Positions 45,864-55,896 are shown, counted from the stretch's first letter. The stretch is 64,000 nucleotides of DNA from Actinobacillus sp. (GCA_020026055.1 JAHHRA010000002.1:1-64000); one strand, 5' to 3'. Made by a program: numbers and translations. The notes: generated by a model from the sequence alone, not told the origin.

Positions 45864-45891
45864 GGAGGTATTTTAAATATCTTCCTTTTTT
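45864..45891 (+). terminator. Terminator after arcA
   Basis: GGAGGTATTT / AAATATCTTCC with a minimal loop and one G-T pair, then six T's. Confidence 0.75.
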
Positions 45892-45925
45892 ATTTGGATT
45901 TTATGAAACTTTTTAGGAGAAAATT

Positions 45926-47363
45926 ATGGCTGAACAAAACGTAGAACCAAAAAAACTTGGGTTTATTCAACTAGCAGCTTTAATTGTTGGTTCAATGATC
46001 GGTGGAGGAGCTTTTAATCTACCATCAGATATGGCACGTAATGCAGGAACTGGAGCAATTATCATTGGCTGGATCATTACGGGAATCGGTATGATTGCTT
46101 TAGCATTTGTTTACCAAGCTCTTTCCAATCGCAAACCTTGAGCTTACAGGTGGTGTTTATAGTTACGCTAAGGCAGGTTTTGGTGAATATGTTGGTTTTA
46201 ACTCAGCTTGGGGATATTGGCTAAGTGCATGGATTGGTAATGTTTCTTATTCAGTATTATTATTCGGTGCATTGGGATATTTTTTGCCAATTTTTGGCGT
46301 TGGTAATAACATCGAATCCGTGATCTGTGCTTCAACATTAATTTGGGCTTTCAGCTTGCTAATTTTAAATGGTGTTAGCGGTGCAGCGATTGTAAATGTT
46401 ATCACCACTGTAGCGAAATTAGTACCAATTTTCCTATTCATTATCATCACGTTGTTTATGTTTAATTTCGATAAATTCGATTTTCAATTTTGGGGCAATC
46501 CTGAACTTGGTAGCATTGTCGCCCAAGTTAAAAGTACAATGTTAGTAACTCTTTGGACATTTATTGGAATTGAAGGAGCAGTTGTAGTTTCAGGGCGTGC
46601 CAAAAAACAAAGTGACGTTGGTAAAGCCACGGTAGTTGGGCTAATTGGCACTTTAGTAATCTATATGCTAATTACTTTTATGTCACTTGGAATATTAAAC
46701 CGTGTTGATTTATCTAGTCTCCAAAATCCATCTTTAGCATATGTACTCGAAACTGCAGTTGGTAAATGGGGGGCGGTATTAATCAATCTCGGCTTAATGA
46801 TTTCTTTATTTGGTTCACTTTTAGGCTGGAGTTTATTAGCAGCAGAAATCCCATATGTTGCAGCTAAAGATGGTGTTTTACCAAAAGTATTTGCTAAGTT
46901 AAACAAAAAAGAGGCTCCCATTGGTTCATTAATTATTACTAATTTATTAGTTCAACTCTTTTTAATCATCACATTATTTTCAAATAGTACTTACCAAAGT
47001 TTATATTCACTTGCTAGTTCCGCGATCCTCGTCCCTTATTTATTAAGTGCATTATATGGCTTAAAACTTTCAGTTACGGGCGAAACTTATGATGTCAATC
47101 CTAAGGGCAGAACTAAAGATATAATTTTGAGTTCAATTGCTACTATCTATGGTATGTGGCTATGCTATGCAGCAGGATTACAATACTTATTACTTTGCTT
47201 TATTTTATACGCAATTGGTATTTTGTTCTTTTATTTTGGTAAAAAACAACATAATCCAAATCAAACGGTCTTTATTGGTAATGAAAAACTGATTGCATTA
47301 TTTGTATTAATTATGGGACTATTAGCTGTAGTTTTAATAGTCAACGGTACTATTACATTATAA
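45926..47363 (+). pseudogene. arcD: Arginine/ornithine antiporter, frameshifted
   Basis: APC-superfamily antiporter that should exchange arginine for ornithine. The first frame (45926-46141) reads the start, the GSMIGGGAFNLP motif and the second span, then stops after SNRKP. Coding sense resumes at once in another frame with ELTGGVYSYAKAGFGEYVG and runs on without a break to 47363. Removing one T in AAACCTTGAGC (46133-46143) restores a full ~478-residue protein. As read, the transporter is truncated after two spans. No homopolymer lies there, so simple slippage is not the cause; sequencing error remains possible. Confidence 0.88.
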
Positions 47364-47380
47364 ACTTTATTCGTTAATTG

Positions 47381-47416
47381 AAGAGTATCGAACGGTTGAG
47401 TTCAATACTCTTTTCC
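47381..47416 (+). terminator. Hairpin between arcD and the YfcC-family gene
   Basis: AAGAGTAT-C-GAAC pairs with GTTC-A-ATACTCTT (12 bp, one mismatch), then TTCC. The U-tract is weak. Confidence 0.6.
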
Positions 47417-47454
47417 TCGACTCAATCATCCTTTCCACCACAAGGAGGCTTGTT

Positions 47455-48990
47455 ATGAGCAATCCCCAAACTCAAATTAACAGTAAGAAAAAATTCAAAT
47501 TTCCTACCGCTTTTACTATTTTATTTTTCATCACTATTATTGCTGTTGGCTTAACTTGGATAATTCCTGCGGGATCGTATTCTAAGTTATCTTACGATAG
47601 CAAAAATAATAGTTTCATTGTGCACAGTTATAATGAAAAAGATCAATATCTACCCGCAACTAAAGAAACTTTGGACAAACTCAATATCAAGATTGAATTA
47701 AATAACTTTACTGAAGGTAAAATACGTAAACCGATTGCTATTCCAGGCTCTTACCGTCGTGTCGAACAAAATCCTAAAGGCATAATGGACATCACTGAGA
47801 GTATGGTACATGGTACAATTGAGGCTGCTGATATTATGGTATTTATTTTCGTCTTAGGAGGAATGATTGGTGTCATTAATAAGACTGGTTCCTTTGCTGC
47901 TGGGTTATCTGCTCTTAGTAAACGCAGTAAAGGCAAAGAATTTTCAATTGTGTTTATGGTATCAATTTTGATGGCTCTTGGTGGAACATCTTGTGGTATC
48001 GAAGAAGAGGCAGTAGCATTTTATCCCATTCTCGCCCCTGTATTCATAGCAATCGGTTATGATGCTATTGTTACTGTCGGGGCAATTTTCCTAGCAGCTT
48101 CAATGGGAACAGCTTTTTCTACTATTAATCCTTTTTCAGTAGTTATTGCTTCTAATGCTGCAGGAATCCCATTTACTGAAGGAATTGTATTCAGAACAAT
48201 CGGTCTTGTGATAGGTTCAATTTCAGTAATTGTTTATCTATATTGGTATGCTAAAAAAGTCAAGGCTAACCCTGAATTTTCTTACACTTGGGATGAACGT
48301 GAAAAATTTCTTGCTACTTACCAAGATAATAATAATGGCAAAATTCCAGATTTCACTTTACGTCGTAAACTAATCCTGTTTTTGTTCTGTGTAGGTTTTC
48401 CAATTATGATTTGGGGTGTAATGGTTGGCGGTTGGTGGTTCCCTACTATGGCAGCTTCATTTTTGACTATCACTATCATCATTATGTTTATTTCTAAACT
48501 TAATGAAGAACAGATCGTTTCCTCTTTCACTGAAGGAGCTTCAAGTTTAGTTGGTGTTTCTCTGATCATCGGTTTAGCTCGCGGTGTAAACATTATTCTT
48601 GAACAAGGTATGGTTTCTGACACTATTTTAGCATCACTTTCTGAACTCGTAGCAGAGATGCCTGCGAGTACTTTTATCATCGGACAACTTTTTGTCTTCT
48701 TTATTTTAGGATTATTTGTACCATCATCTTCTGGTTTAGCTGTATTAGCTATGCCAATTATGGCACCACTTGCAGATACTGTCGGCATTCCACGTGATAT
48801 TGTCGTCTCTGCTTATAACTGGGGGCAATATGCAATGCTTTTCTTAGCACCAACAGGTTTAATCTTAGTAACTTTACAAATGCTTTACATACCTTTTAAT
48901 AAATGGGTAAGATTCGTACTACCGATGATTTTATGCCTCTTAACTATTGCTTCAATTTTGCTATTAATCCAAGTACAGTTGTATACTTAA
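47455..48990 (+). CDS. YfcC-family membrane transporter
   Basis: 511-residue inner-membrane permease with about twelve hydrophobic segments and the family blocks LTWIIPAGSY, GGTSCGIEEEAVAFYPIL and GLFVPSSSGLAVLAMPIMAPLAD. YfcC/ArcD2-type proteins sit in arginine deiminase clusters of several bacteria, where they may carry arginine, ornithine or peptides. With arcD broken next door, this could be the working exchanger of the cluster; that is inference. AAGGAGG precedes the ATG. Confidence 0.85.
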   Translation: MSNPQTQINSKKKFKFPTAFTILFFITIIAVGLTWIIPAGSYSKLSYDSKNNSFIVHSYNEKDQYLPATKETLDKLNIKIELNNFTEGKIRKPIAIPGSYRRVEQNPKGIMDITESMVHGTIEAADIMVFIFVLGGMIGVINKTGSFAAGLSALSKRSKGKEFSIVFMVSILMALGGTSCGIEEEAVAFYPILAPVFIAIGYDAIVTVGAIFLAASMGTAFSTINPFSVVIASNAAGIPFTEGIVFRTIGLVIGSISVIVYLYWYAKKVKANPEFSYTWDEREKFLATYQDNNNGKIPDFTLRRKLILFLFCVGFPIMIWGVMVGGWWFPTMAASFLTITIIIMFISKLNEEQIVSSFTEGASSLVGVSLIIGLARGVNIILEQGMVSDTILASLSELVAEMPASTFIIGQLFVFFILGLFVPSSSGLAVLAMPIMAPLADTVGIPRDIVVSAYNWGQYAMLFLAPTGLILVTLQMLYIPFNKWVRFVLPMILCLLTIASILLLIQVQLYT

Positions 48991-49001
48991 AAAGGACGAA
49001 A

Positions 49002-49469
49002 ATGAAAATCAACAGCCTTGATAATTTAGATCGACGTATTTTGCGGGCACTTCAACAAAATGCCCGCCTTGCTAACAACGAACTTGCTAGTATGATTGGG
49101 CTTTCTTGTTCAGCTTGTTTACGCAGAGTAAAAATTTTAGAAGAAAATGGTTACATCAAACGCTATGTAGCTTTGTGTGATGCTAAAAAATTAAAGTACC
49201 CATTCTTAATTTTCGCCTATGGTACTTTTCTGGAAGAAGATCACAAAATTCGAGAACGCTTTATTTTTGAAATGAAACTCCTTCCTCAAATCAGCGAATG
49301 TTATTTGATTTCTAGCGATTATGATTTTATGTTGAAAATACACGTTCAAAATTTAGAAGAATTTCATCAACTAAAAAAAGACTATTTAAATAAAGGTATT
49401 GGCATTAGAAATATTCGAGCTGATATAGTAGTCAAAACTATTAAAAATACTACTGAGCTTCCGCTTTAA
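49002..49469 (+). CDS. Lrp/AsnC-family transcriptional regulator
   Basis: 155-residue regulator with an N-terminal winged helix-turn-helix (DNLDRRILRALQQNARLANNE, read as LDRRILRALQ and ARLANNELASMIGLSCSACLRRV) and a C-terminal RAM ligand-binding domain. The start is the ATG at 49002 behind AAGGACG; a longer frame opening at 48903 lies inside the YfcC gene. It is 11 nt after the transporter in the same operon, so it probably senses an amino acid and controls the arc genes, as Lrp-type factors often do. The ligand is unknown. Confidence 0.88.
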   Translation: MKINSLDNLDRRILRALQQNARLANNELASMIGLSCSACLRRVKILEENGYIKRYVALCDAKKLKYPFLIFAYGTFLEEDHKIRERFIFEMKLLPQISECYLISSDYDFMLKIHVQNLEEFHQLKKDYLNKGIGIRNIRADIVVKTIKNTTELPL

Positions 49470-49474
49470 CGTTT

Positions 49475-49500
49475 AAAAAAGCCACAATTGTGGCTTTTTT
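49475..49500 (+). terminator. Terminator after the Lrp/AsnC gene
   Basis: AAAAAAGCCACAA / TTGTGGCTTTTTT, a perfect 13-bp palindromic stem ending in six T's. Confidence 0.93.
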
Positions 49501-49629
49501 ATATTTTCAAACTGTACAAGTATTTTCTAAAAAATTTCAATAAAAGTTAAAGTGTTTCATTCAAATGTATACTCTCATTACTAGAGCAACTATATATTTT
49601 TAGAACTTAAAAGTCCGAATATCTAGTCA

Positions 49630-52482
49630 TCATTTCATCTTTTCAACTTCAATACTTGCTTCAATTTTTCCATTCTCTTTAACTTTACCTTTTTTCAACA
49701 GTGGATTCGCTTTGATCAAAAGTGCTGGAGTTTGAGTTAAGAGCTTTTGCATATCAGTAATGAAAGTTTTGTGGTCTAATTTATCTAATGCATCCACTAA
49801 TGCTTGACGTTGAGAAGCAGTTTTGTTTGTCATCAAAATATCATTCCAATAGCGTGCGGCAGCTTCTCTTGAATTTTCAGGTTTTTGTAGAAGTTCAGTC
49901 TTGACAATAGCTTTATTATGTTCAAATTCTTGTACTGTTAAATTTGCCAATTTTTGACTAAATTCAAGATTAAAATTTTGAATTGCTTTTAATAATTGAG
50001 CATTAGTACTATTTGGCGATTCTACTGCAAAACTTAAACCTGCATAATCATAAAAAGGTTTCGCAAATGAGGTGACAACATAGCCAAGTTGCTTTTCAGT
50101 ACGTAGTTGGTTGAAAAACGGCGAATGGATCATTTGAGCTAATATAGCGATTTCTGCTTTCGCACTAAACCCTTTTCCTCCTTGTAAGTAATAAGTTACA
50201 GCACTGTCGTGATGTGGAACATCAAAAGTAACTATTTCATTCTTGCTAATAGTATTAACTATTGGGCTTTGCCAATTGTTTTTGAGATCTCTATTCTTCA
50301 AGCTTATACTTACTTCTTTCGCTAAAGAATTTGCTTGTTCATAAGTAACATCACCATATACCATTATTCGTACATTGAGTTTATCAAGCAATTTGCTCAC
50401 TAGATGTTGCATCATTTTTTCATCCATCTGACGCACAACTGCTAAAATTTCTTGTGGTAAGGCTGAATCTGGCAACAGTTTGTGATTGAGATAAACAAAA
50501 GTTTGGCGATATGGCATTCGAGTGCTAAAACTTTCTAAAGTTTCAACATAAGTTTGTTTAACTCGCTCAAACACGTTTTTAGAATCGGAAAAATTTTCTA
50601 AATTTTGTAACATTGTTTGCAATAATAATGGCATCTTTTGCGTGTACCCTGAAATACTCAATTGCAAACTTTCATTATCCGCATCAAACTCCCCTTGTAA
50701 CCCCGCCAATTCTGCCTCATAAAAAGTATGAATAAGCTTTTCATTCAACACACTTGTCCAAAGTACCATTGCGACTCTGTCTTGTAAAGTAAGATCTTTC
50801 TTTGGCTCAAGGCTGATTGCAAGGTTACTACGTGGCACATCAAAATTACCGTCATATTTATAGAAAAGATGAATACCATCAGTAAGTGTTTGTGCTTTTT
50901 CTGTCATATTTGATTTTTGTAAATCATAATTATTAGCAATAAAACTATTCTTAGCTGGCAGTCGCATCGTTTTTAATGCTGATGTGTCATTAATTTTAGT
51001 GTTCAAAATCGCTTGTGTATCAAGTTTAGTTATCGAATAAGGAACATGGAAGTATTGAGTTTGTTGTTTGAAATCCAGTTGTGGAGCACTTAATTGTACG
51101 ATAGCATTTTGCGGTATCATCAATGCAAGTGTTTGTTTAATTGCTTGATGATCGTAACCACGATAAATTGCGTCTAATGCTAAAATATCACTCACAGGAT
51201 AAATATTCATTCTTAAAGCGAGATCAGAAGCTTCTTCTACTGCACCACTTTTTTCAAGGAATTGGAAATTCTGTTTAGCAATAGTTGCTAACTCTTGATA
51301 ACGCATCTTGCCAAGATCATCACTTTGTTGCTGCAATAAATGCAAATAATTGAAAACGACAGCTAATACGTCATTTTTATGGACAAATCCTTTATCTGTC
51401 AAAGTCATTTCAATATTAAATGGACGTTCTACTCCAATTTTTTCTGAAAAATCAGAATTTAATTGAGTAATGTAGCCCATTTTTTTCAACGTTCCTGCAA
51501 GGCTATTTACTCCTTCATGATCGATATTATAAGCAATATAAGTCAAAGTTTTTTGATACAAATCTTGTAAACGATAAGGTAACATAAAGCTGATACGGAG
51601 AACTTTATCTTGATCTAAAGTTTTATTTTGAATAAAAAGTGGTAAATCTGCTTTTTTAAACAGCGGTTTATCAATCTCTGTACTGGCTAAATGCTCCGCT
51701 TTTGGTACTTCAGAAAACATTGCTTTGCCCCATTGCATTAAAGTAGCAATATTCTCTTTACCAATAATGACAACTGACATTCGATCTGCTGAATAATATT
51801 GTTGATAAAATTTCAATAAAGCAGGGCGTACTGTTTTTGTTGGTAATGTAGCAAGACTACCCACACTAAAACGTGAGAAAGGATGTTCTGGGTTAGAGGC
51901 TTTTTTAAACACATCTAAATTTCGCCACCCTGCTACACGTATTTTAGATTGATATTCTGCATTCACTGCATGACGTTCTCGATCCACGTATTTTTCACTC
52001 ATTAATGGTGCAACAAAGAAACGTGAAAACCTCTCCATTCCTTGCTTCAAATATTGTGGGTCAATATCGAAAAAATAATTAGTATGTTCAAAAGCAGTGA
52101 ACGCATTATTACTTCCACCGTGCTGAATAATATACTGCATAAATTCATCAGGTTGCGGATACTTATCCGTGCCTAAAAACAACATGTGTTCTAAAAAATG
52201 TGCAAGCCCCAAAAATTCTACTGGCTCATTGCCACTACCAACAGCGACGTCTACTGCCACTGCTGCCCGTTGTGCATTCGGATCAGATACGACTAAAAGT
52301 TTTAAGCCATTAGCTAAAGTTTCAAAAGCGTAATCCCGCTTATCATTTTGGCTTTTAATGATCTGTTGATGTTCAGCTGTTATTGTAGGCTTTGTTGATG
52401 TATCGTTAAATGTCGTTACATATAAAGGAACAGCAAACAACAATCCTAATCCTATGTATAACCCCGTCAAATTGAATTTCAC
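49630..52482 (-). CDS. ptrA: Pitrilysin-type M16 protease (protease III)
   Basis: Large periplasmic zinc protease cutting peptides below about 7 kDa. 950 residues (E. coli 962) with an N-terminal hydrophobic signal sequence. The inverted zinc motif HFLEH is at 95-99 and the third ligand E169 lies in DRERHAVNAEY. The middle and C-terminal M16 domains follow. A palindromic-repeat core falls inside the gene at 50584-50606 without breaking the frame. Single gene with AGGAGG-type ribosome site. Confidence 0.93.
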   Translation of the reverse strand: MKFNLTGLYIGLGLLFAVPLYVTTFNDTSTKPTITAEHQQIIKSQNDKRDYAFETLANGLKLLVVSDPNAQRAAVAVDVAVGSGNEPVEFLGLAHFLEHMLFLGTDKYPQPDEFMQYIIQHGGSNNAFTAFEHTNYFFDIDPQYLKQGMERFSRFFVAPLMSEKYVDRERHAVNAEYQSKIRVAGWRNLDVFKKASNPEHPFSRFSVGSLATLPTKTVRPALLKFYQQYYSADRMSVVIIGKENIATLMQWGKAMFSEVPKAEHLASTEIDKPLFKKADLPLFIQNKTLDQDKVLRISFMLPYRLQDLYQKTLTYIAYNIDHEGVNSLAGTLKKMGYITQLNSDFSEKIGVERPFNIEMTLTDKGFVHKNDVLAVVFNYLHLLQQQSDDLGKMRYQELATIAKQNFQFLEKSGAVEEASDLALRMNIYPVSDILALDAIYRGYDHQAIKQTLALMIPQNAIVQLSAPQLDFKQQTQYFHVPYSITKLDTQAILNTKINDTSALKTMRLPAKNSFIANNYDLQKSNMTEKAQTLTDGIHLFYKYDGNFDVPRSNLAISLEPKKDLTLQDRVAMVLWTSVLNEKLIHTFYEAELAGLQGEFDADNESLQLSISGYTQKMPLLLQTMLQNLENFSDSKNVFERVKQTYVETLESFSTRMPYRQTFVYLNHKLLPDSALPQEILAVVRQMDEKMMQHLVSKLLDKLNVRIMVYGDVTYEQANSLAKEVSISLKNRDLKNNWQSPIVNTISKNEIVTFDVPHHDSAVTYYLQGGKGFSAKAEIAILAQMIHSPFFNQLRTEKQLGYVVTSFAKPFYDYAGLSFAVESPNSTNAQLLKAIQNFNLEFSQKLANLTVQEFEHNKAIVKTELLQKPENSREAAARYWNDILMTNKTASQRQALVDALDKLDHKTFITDMQKLLTQTPALLIKANPLLKKGKVKENGKIEASIEVEKMK
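50584..50606. repeat. Repeat-core-like sequence inside the protease gene
   Basis: ATCGGAAAAATTTTCTAAAT matches the palindrome core and inner arm of the dispersed family but has no CACGCC/GGCGTG ends. It codes for part of LQNLENFSDSK. It may be chance in AT-rich DNA. Confidence 0.35.
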
Positions 52483-52643
52483 TTTCTACCTCCTATTCTG
52501 GAAAAAGTCTGTAAAATATGATAAGAATCTATAACTTATTCGATAAAGTAAAGCTTTATTTCTAAAAATCTGTGCTTTTTGCTAAAGCACTTAGACGTCT
52601 TAACTTTCGAAAAATTCATTTATTTTAAAAAAGGATAAAGAAT

Positions 52644-53399
52644 ATGGATAATCACCAACTTGAAACTATTCTAAACCAAAAACTCAATATTCACGCCATC
52701 AAAGACTACGCTCCTAATGGCTTACAAATTGAGGGTAAAAAAGACATCAAAAAAATCATCACTGGCGTTACGGCTTGCCAAGCATTGATAGATTATGCTA
52801 TACATCAAAATGCAGATGCGATTATCGTTCATCACGGCTATTTCTGGAAAAACGAAGATCCACGTTTGATTGGAATGAAAGGTAAACGCATTAAAACGCT
52901 AATGCAACAAAATATCAATCTTTACGCCTATCATTTACCTTTAGATGTGCATTATGAACTAGGCAACAATGTTCAGCTTGCTAATGTGCTGGGGCTACAG
53001 AATTTACAACCGCTAGAAGATAGCCAACCAAGCATTCCAATGTGGGGTGAATTTGTCCAACCCATCACTAGCGAAAACTTGCGTACAAGGTTACAACAGC
53101 TTTTAGGGCAAGCTCCACTCCATTGCCATGATAACGCCCCTCCTCAAATTAAACGCCTTGCTTTATGCACGGGAGGTGGACAAGATTACATCGATCTCGC
53201 AGCTCAACAAGGAATGGATGCTTTCCTTACAGGCGAAGTCTCTGAACGTACTATTCACTCCGCACGAGAACAAGGCATTCACTTTTTCGCAGCTGGTCAT
53301 CATGCTACTGAACGCTATGGAATTATCGCTCTTAGCAACTGGCTAGCAACTCACTACGCTATTGAGGTCGAATTCAAAGATATTCCAAATCCTGCCTAA
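52644..53399 (+). CDS. Nif3-like dinuclear metal centre protein (YbgI family)
   Basis: 251-residue member of the NIF3/YbgI family, often labelled GTP cyclohydrolase I type 2 homologue; in E. coli YbgI acts as a metal-binding hydrolase-like protein of uncertain role. Metal ligands are visible in IIVHHGYFWKNEDP, and in the C-terminal GEVSERTIHSAREQG and GHHATERYG. AAAGGA precedes the ATG. Followed by three tandem copies of the palindromic repeat before convergent parC. Confidence 0.92.
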   Translation: MDNHQLETILNQKLNIHAIKDYAPNGLQIEGKKDIKKIITGVTACQALIDYAIHQNADAIIVHHGYFWKNEDPRLIGMKGKRIKTLMQQNINLYAYHLPLDVHYELGNNVQLANVLGLQNLQPLEDSQPSIPMWGEFVQPITSENLRTRLQQLLGQAPLHCHDNAPPQIKRLALCTGGGQDYIDLAAQQGMDAFLTGEVSERTIHSAREQGIHFFAAGHHATERYGIIALSNWLATHYAIEVEFKDIPNPA

Positions 53400-53407
53400 C
53401 ACTTCAG

Positions 53408-53451
53408 TCACGTGATAAAATTAGAGAAAACTTTTCCGATCTTAGCTAGTG
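53408..53451. repeat. Dispersed palindromic repeat, copy 1 of a tandem trio
   Basis: TCACGTGATAAAATTAG, core AGAAAACTTTTCC, right arm GATCTTAGCTAGTGA. It starts nine nt after the Nif3-family stop. Confidence 0.65.
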
Positions 53452-53473
53452 AAAAAAAGTAAAAAAGCAAACT

Positions 53474-53516
53474 ACGCCTACAAAAACGAAAAAGTTTTCC
53501 CGAATTTAGTCGCGTT
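53474..53516. repeat. Dispersed palindromic repeat, copy 2 of a tandem trio
   Basis: ACGCCTACAAAAAC, core GAAAAAGTTTTCC, right arm CGAATTTAGTCGCGTT. Confidence 0.7.
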
Positions 53517-53538
53517 GGCACAGAAACTTAAAAGAAGA

Positions 53539-53598
53539 ACGCCTGCAAATTCAAGAAAGCAATTTTAAGTTATCAAAAAAAACTGAATTTACTGGCGT
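53539..53598. repeat. Dispersed palindromic repeat, decayed copy 3 of a tandem trio
   Basis: ACGCCTGCAAATTCA at the left and TGAATTTACTGGCGT at the right match as inverted arms at 13 of 15 positions. The core between them has degenerated to ~30 bp of AT-rich sequence. Confidence 0.55.
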
Positions 53599-53619
53599 AA
53601 AACACAGTGATAAAAAATG

Positions 53620-55863
53620 TTATACCGACAAAATCTCGATTTTATTATCACATCGCATTCCTCTCGGTAGCATAGTACCTTTTCTTGCTCTTTCACCACG
53701 GAAATTAGCAAGATCTTGCGATTTGAGAGTGATTTTGCGTTTACCTGCATGAAAAACAAGACTATCAGTATCACTAATCAAGAATAATTTTGTCAATAGA
53801 TCTGCCCCCGTTTTGGCATCAGCAGTACTAATATTGATAATTTTATTGCCTTTTCCTTTATTGAGAATAGGGAGTTCGGCAACAGGGAAGATCAGCATTT
53901 TTCCTGCTTTAGTGATAGCCACTAACAACTTCTTGTCTTCTTTCAAACTAATAGGGCTAAGTACTTTAGCATTTTCAGGTAAACTGAGTAATTGCTTGCC
54001 TGCTTTATTACGGGTAGCGAGGTCATCAAGATTACAAATGAAGCCATAGCCTGCATCAGATGCTAGCAACACTTGTTGATTAGCATCCCCCATCAATACA
54101 TCCACGATTTTTGCACCCGCTGGGAGGTTGAATTTGCTGGAGAGCGGTTCGCCTTGGGAACGGGCAGATGGCAGACTTAGGGGTTCGATGGCGTAGCTTC
54201 GCCCTGTGCTGTCTAGGAATAAGGCGTTTTGGTTGCTTTTGCCTTGGGCATGGGCGAGGTAAGCGTCGCCTGCTTTGTAGTTGAGGTTTTGAACATCAAT
54301 TTCATGCCCTTTGGCACAACGTCCCCAGCCCATTTGAGAAAGCACCACGGTAACGGCTTCAGTTGGCATCAAGTCAACGTCGGCGATGACTTTCGCCTCT
54401 TGGCGTTCCACCAGTGGCGAACGGCGTGGGCTGTGGAATGCTTTGGCAGCAGCTTTGATTTCTTGCTTGATTAATTTATTTAATTGGCTGTTGGAAGCCA
54501 AAATTTCTTGCAGGCTTTGGCGTTCAGCGGCAAGCTCTGCCATTTCGCCTTGGAGAGCGGTTTCTTCAAGTTTGGCGAGATTACGCAAACGGAGGTTTAA
54601 AATGGCTTCCGCTTGGGTTTCACTTAAATTGAAGCTCTTAATTAACTCCGCTTTGGGATCGTCTTCATAGCGAATAATGCGAATTACTTCATCAATATTC
54701 AAAAACACCACCATCAAGCCTTGCAAGATGTGGAGCCTTGCTTCCACTTTATCGAGGCGAAACTCAAGGCGGCGAGTAACGGTGGTGCGTCTAAAGGCAA
54801 GCCACTCGCCCAAAATTTCGAGCAAATTTTTCACCGCAGGTTTGCCATCAAGCCCAATCATATTCATATTAACGCGGTAGCTTTTTTCCAAATCCGTAGT
54901 GGCGAAAAGGTGATCCATCAAGGCGTTTAAATCCACACGGTTGGAACGTGGCACTAGCACAATGCGAATTGGGTTTTCGTGATCGGCTTCGTCACGAATA
55001 TCTTCCACCATCGGCAATTTTTTCGCCGTCATTTGCTCGGCAATTTGGGCAATCACCTTGCTCGGCGAGGATTGATAAGGCAAGGCGGTAATCACCACTT
55101 CGCCATTTTCCTTAGCCCACACCGCTCGCATTTTCAGCGAACCTTTGCCTGTGGCATAAATTTTTTGAATATCAGCAACAGGGCTTATGATCTCGGCGTT
55201 GGTTGGGTAATCAGGGGCTTTCACCAATTGCATAACTTCAGCGAGGCTGGCATTGGGCTTATCCAGCAACAGGATTAACGCCTCTGCCAATTCGTTGAGG
55301 TTATGGGGCGGAATATCCGTCGCCATTCCCACCGCAATGCCTGTCGTGCCGTTGAGCAAAATATGCGGTAGCTGTGCAGGCAAATATTGTGGCTCGCTCA
55401 AAGTGCCGTCAAAATTGGGCTGGAAATCCACCGTCCCCTGCCCAAGCTCCGCTAGCAACAGCTCAGAAAACTTCGCCAGCCTTGATTCGGTGTAACGCAT
55501 CGCCGCAAAGGATTTCGGGTCGTCCACTGCCCCCCAGTTGCCCTGCCCGTCCACCAAAGGGTAACGGTAGGAAAAGGGCTGAGCCATCAGCACCATTGCT
55601 TCATAGCAAGCACTGTCGCCGTGGGGGTGGAACTTACCCAACACGTCCCCCACGGTGCGAGCGGATTTTTTATACTTCGCTGCCGCATTCAAGCCCAGCT
55701 CACTCATTGCATACACAATCCGCCGTTGCACAGGCTTCAAACCATCGCCAATAAAAGGCAAGGCACGATCCATAATCACATACATGGAATAATTTAAATA
55801 AGCACTCTCCGTAAAGTGCCGAATCGGCATCTGCTCAACGCCTTCGTAGTTCATATTGTTCAT
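53620..55863 (-). CDS. parC: DNA topoisomerase IV subunit A
   Basis: Breakage-reunion subunit of the chromosome decatenase. 747 residues; active Tyr124 in FAAMRYTESR; the quinolone region reads KFHPHGDSACYEAM with S84 and E88, the wild-type residues for H. influenzae numbering. Base composition is strongly uneven: samples of ~54,120-55,740 run 52-67% GC, while the 3' quarter (53,620-54,060) and the first ~120 bases are 35-43%. This suggests a mosaic gene. The usual neighbour parE is 4 kb away, beyond a restriction island. Confidence 0.97.
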   Translation of the reverse strand: MNNMNYEGVEQMPIRHFTESAYLNYSMYVIMDRALPFIGDGLKPVQRRIVYAMSELGLNAAAKYKKSARTVGDVLGKFHPHGDSACYEAMVLMAQPFSYRYPLVDGQGNWGAVDDPKSFAAMRYTESRLAKFSELLLAELGQGTVDFQPNFDGTLSEPQYLPAQLPHILLNGTTGIAVGMATDIPPHNLNELAEALILLLDKPNASLAEVMQLVKAPDYPTNAEIISPVADIQKIYATGKGSLKMRAVWAKENGEVVITALPYQSSPSKVIAQIAEQMTAKKLPMVEDIRDEADHENPIRIVLVPRSNRVDLNALMDHLFATTDLEKSYRVNMNMIGLDGKPAVKNLLEILGEWLAFRRTTVTRRLEFRLDKVEARLHILQGLMVVFLNIDEVIRIIRYEDDPKAELIKSFNLSETQAEAILNLRLRNLAKLEETALQGEMAELAAERQSLQEILASNSQLNKLIKQEIKAAAKAFHSPRRSPLVERQEAKVIADVDLMPTEAVTVVLSQMGWGRCAKGHEIDVQNLNYKAGDAYLAHAQGKSNQNALFLDSTGRSYAIEPLSLPSARSQGEPLSSKFNLPAGAKIVDVLMGDANQQVLLASDAGYGFICNLDDLATRNKAGKQLLSLPENAKVLSPISLKEDKKLLVAITKAGKMLIFPVAELPILNKGKGNKIINISTADAKTGADLLTKLFLISDTDSLVFHAGKRKITLKSQDLANFRGERARKGTMLPRGMRCDNKIEILSV

Positions 55864-55896
55864 AGGTTTTTGGTTGTTGGTTGTTAATTAAATCTG

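Noticed and set aside
55597..55630. Quinolone-resistance mutations in parC
   Set aside because: The region reads HGDSACYEAM with Ser84 and Glu88, the wild-type residues.
54229..55754. Several long plus-strand open frames opposite parC (94-126 codons)
   Set aside because: They lie antisense to parC in its GC-rich part, where stops are rare in other frames. They lack ribosome sites and have low-complexity, unfamiliar products. They are by-products of composition.
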